Shown here in pieces: positions 63,735 through 64,000 of a stretch of DNA of 64,000 bases. How positions within the stretch are numbered: the stretch's first letter is position 1; every line of letters starts with the position of its first letter. The position numbers were made by a program, and so were the translations under genes. The notes under the pieces are model-generated. The model was not told where the DNA came from and did no database searches. It saw nothing but the letters and a program-made list of their open reading frames with translations. This stretch comes from Allomuricauda sp. (GTDB lineage: Bacteria; Bacteroidota; Bacteroidia; Flavobacteriales; Flavobacteriaceae): the NCBI GenBank assembly GCA_030148335.1, contig JASBTQ010000042.1, positions 62,001-126,000 of the forward strand, written 5' to 3'.

Positions 63735-64000
63735 CTCACATAACTGGTCTCCACCAATTGTATCCCGTCGTCTATTAAATGGCCCACTTTGGGGTTTTCC
63801 CGTTTAATGTTTTCCAAATGCTCCAAAATATCCTGTTGAAACCCATGGTCATTGCCCTGTTTGGCCAATTCGTACAGTTCTACGGGCAATAACCAGTCCT
63901 GTGGGTGTTCGTTTTTAAGGGCCTGGAACACCTTGTTGCGTGAAATGGTAGTGTTCTTTCCTTCCCTAAACTCACGGACCTGTTGGTAATATTGCTCCAA
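63731..64000 (-). CDS. C-terminal end of probable aromatic amino acid hydroxylase (partial, runs off right edge)
   Basis: The last 89 codons of a gene whose beginning lies beyond 64000; the frame is open to the edge. The piece is helical and charged (YYQQVREFREGK, DWLLPVELYELAKQG, VGHLIDDGIQLVE). The wording resembles the C-terminal extension of the long phenylalanine-4-monooxygenases of Bacteroidota as I remember them, but no catalytic residue is in view, so the name is tentative. Confidence 0.5.
   Translation of the reverse strand: MEQYYQQVREFREGKNTTISRNKVFQALKNEHPQDWLLPVELYELAKQGNDHGFQQDILEHLENIKRENPKVGHLIDDGIQLVETSYVS

Overview
The window reads as chromosome of a marine-type member of the Flavobacteriaceae (Bacteroidota). 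The evidence is an intact gldK-gldL-gldM-gldN cluster (gliding and type IX secretion motor), two SusC/SusD pairs, many lipoproteins with short lipoboxes, no Shine-Dalgarno signals, and a recurring TAnnTTTG minus-7 promoter element in front of many genes. Base composition looks mid-40s percent GC by eye (not measured), which would fit Muricauda/Flagellimonas-like relatives; the genus is a guess. There are no transposases, CRISPR arrays or rRNA genes. One tRNA (initiator Met) is present.

Layout. 1-2.3 kb: a sigma-54 activator running off the left edge, translationally coupled to miaB. 2.5-4.6 kb: a SAM methyltransferase and an LVIVD-repeat lipoprotein. 4.7-13.2 kb: topA, an arginase-fold protein that has lost half of its metal ligands, then gldKLMN ending at a strong terminator. 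13.3-18.0 kb: an FAD oxidoreductase, a DUF983 membrane protein, an ABC-F ATPase, a secreted plant-type LRR protein and a small CPXCG protein. 18.1-29.3 kb (minus strand): a compact beta-glucan utilisation locus made of a propeller/Y_Y_Y/LuxR regulator, SusC, SusD, a lipoprotein with repeated carbohydrate-binding-like modules, and a GH16 laminarinase-type lipoprotein. 29.4-30.6 kb: an MFS exporter. 31.2-38.3 kb: two AraC-type regulators (one bare DNA-binding domain, one with seven membrane segments) divergent from a second SusC/SusD pair that has no linked enzyme.

38.4-42.8 kb: initiator tRNA, an alanine/sodium symporter overlapping era, a small membrane protein, and der. 42.8-50.7 kb: the bacterial alpha-2-macroglobulin/PBP1C pair in one operon. 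50.9-54.3 kb: an outer-membrane beta-barrel protein and a small lipoprotein. 54.3-57.5 kb: a five-gene minus-strand operon (M23 peptidase, MerR regulator, LemA, two TPM-domain proteins) divergent from alaS. 60.2-64 kb: a nested palindromic intergenic repeat, GSCFA and DUF4230 proteins, a gluzincin peptidase with a PDZ-like tail, and the C-terminus of a probable aromatic amino acid hydroxylase leaving the right edge.

Most of the window is ordinary flavobacterial core genome with two polysaccharide-uptake accessory blocks. No clearly novel multi-gene system was found. The most thought-provoking items are the degraded arginase-fold protein next to the gliding motor, the paired full-length and truncated AraC regulators sharing a leader sequence, and a stable hairpin between the glycan-binding lipoprotein and the GH16 enzyme.
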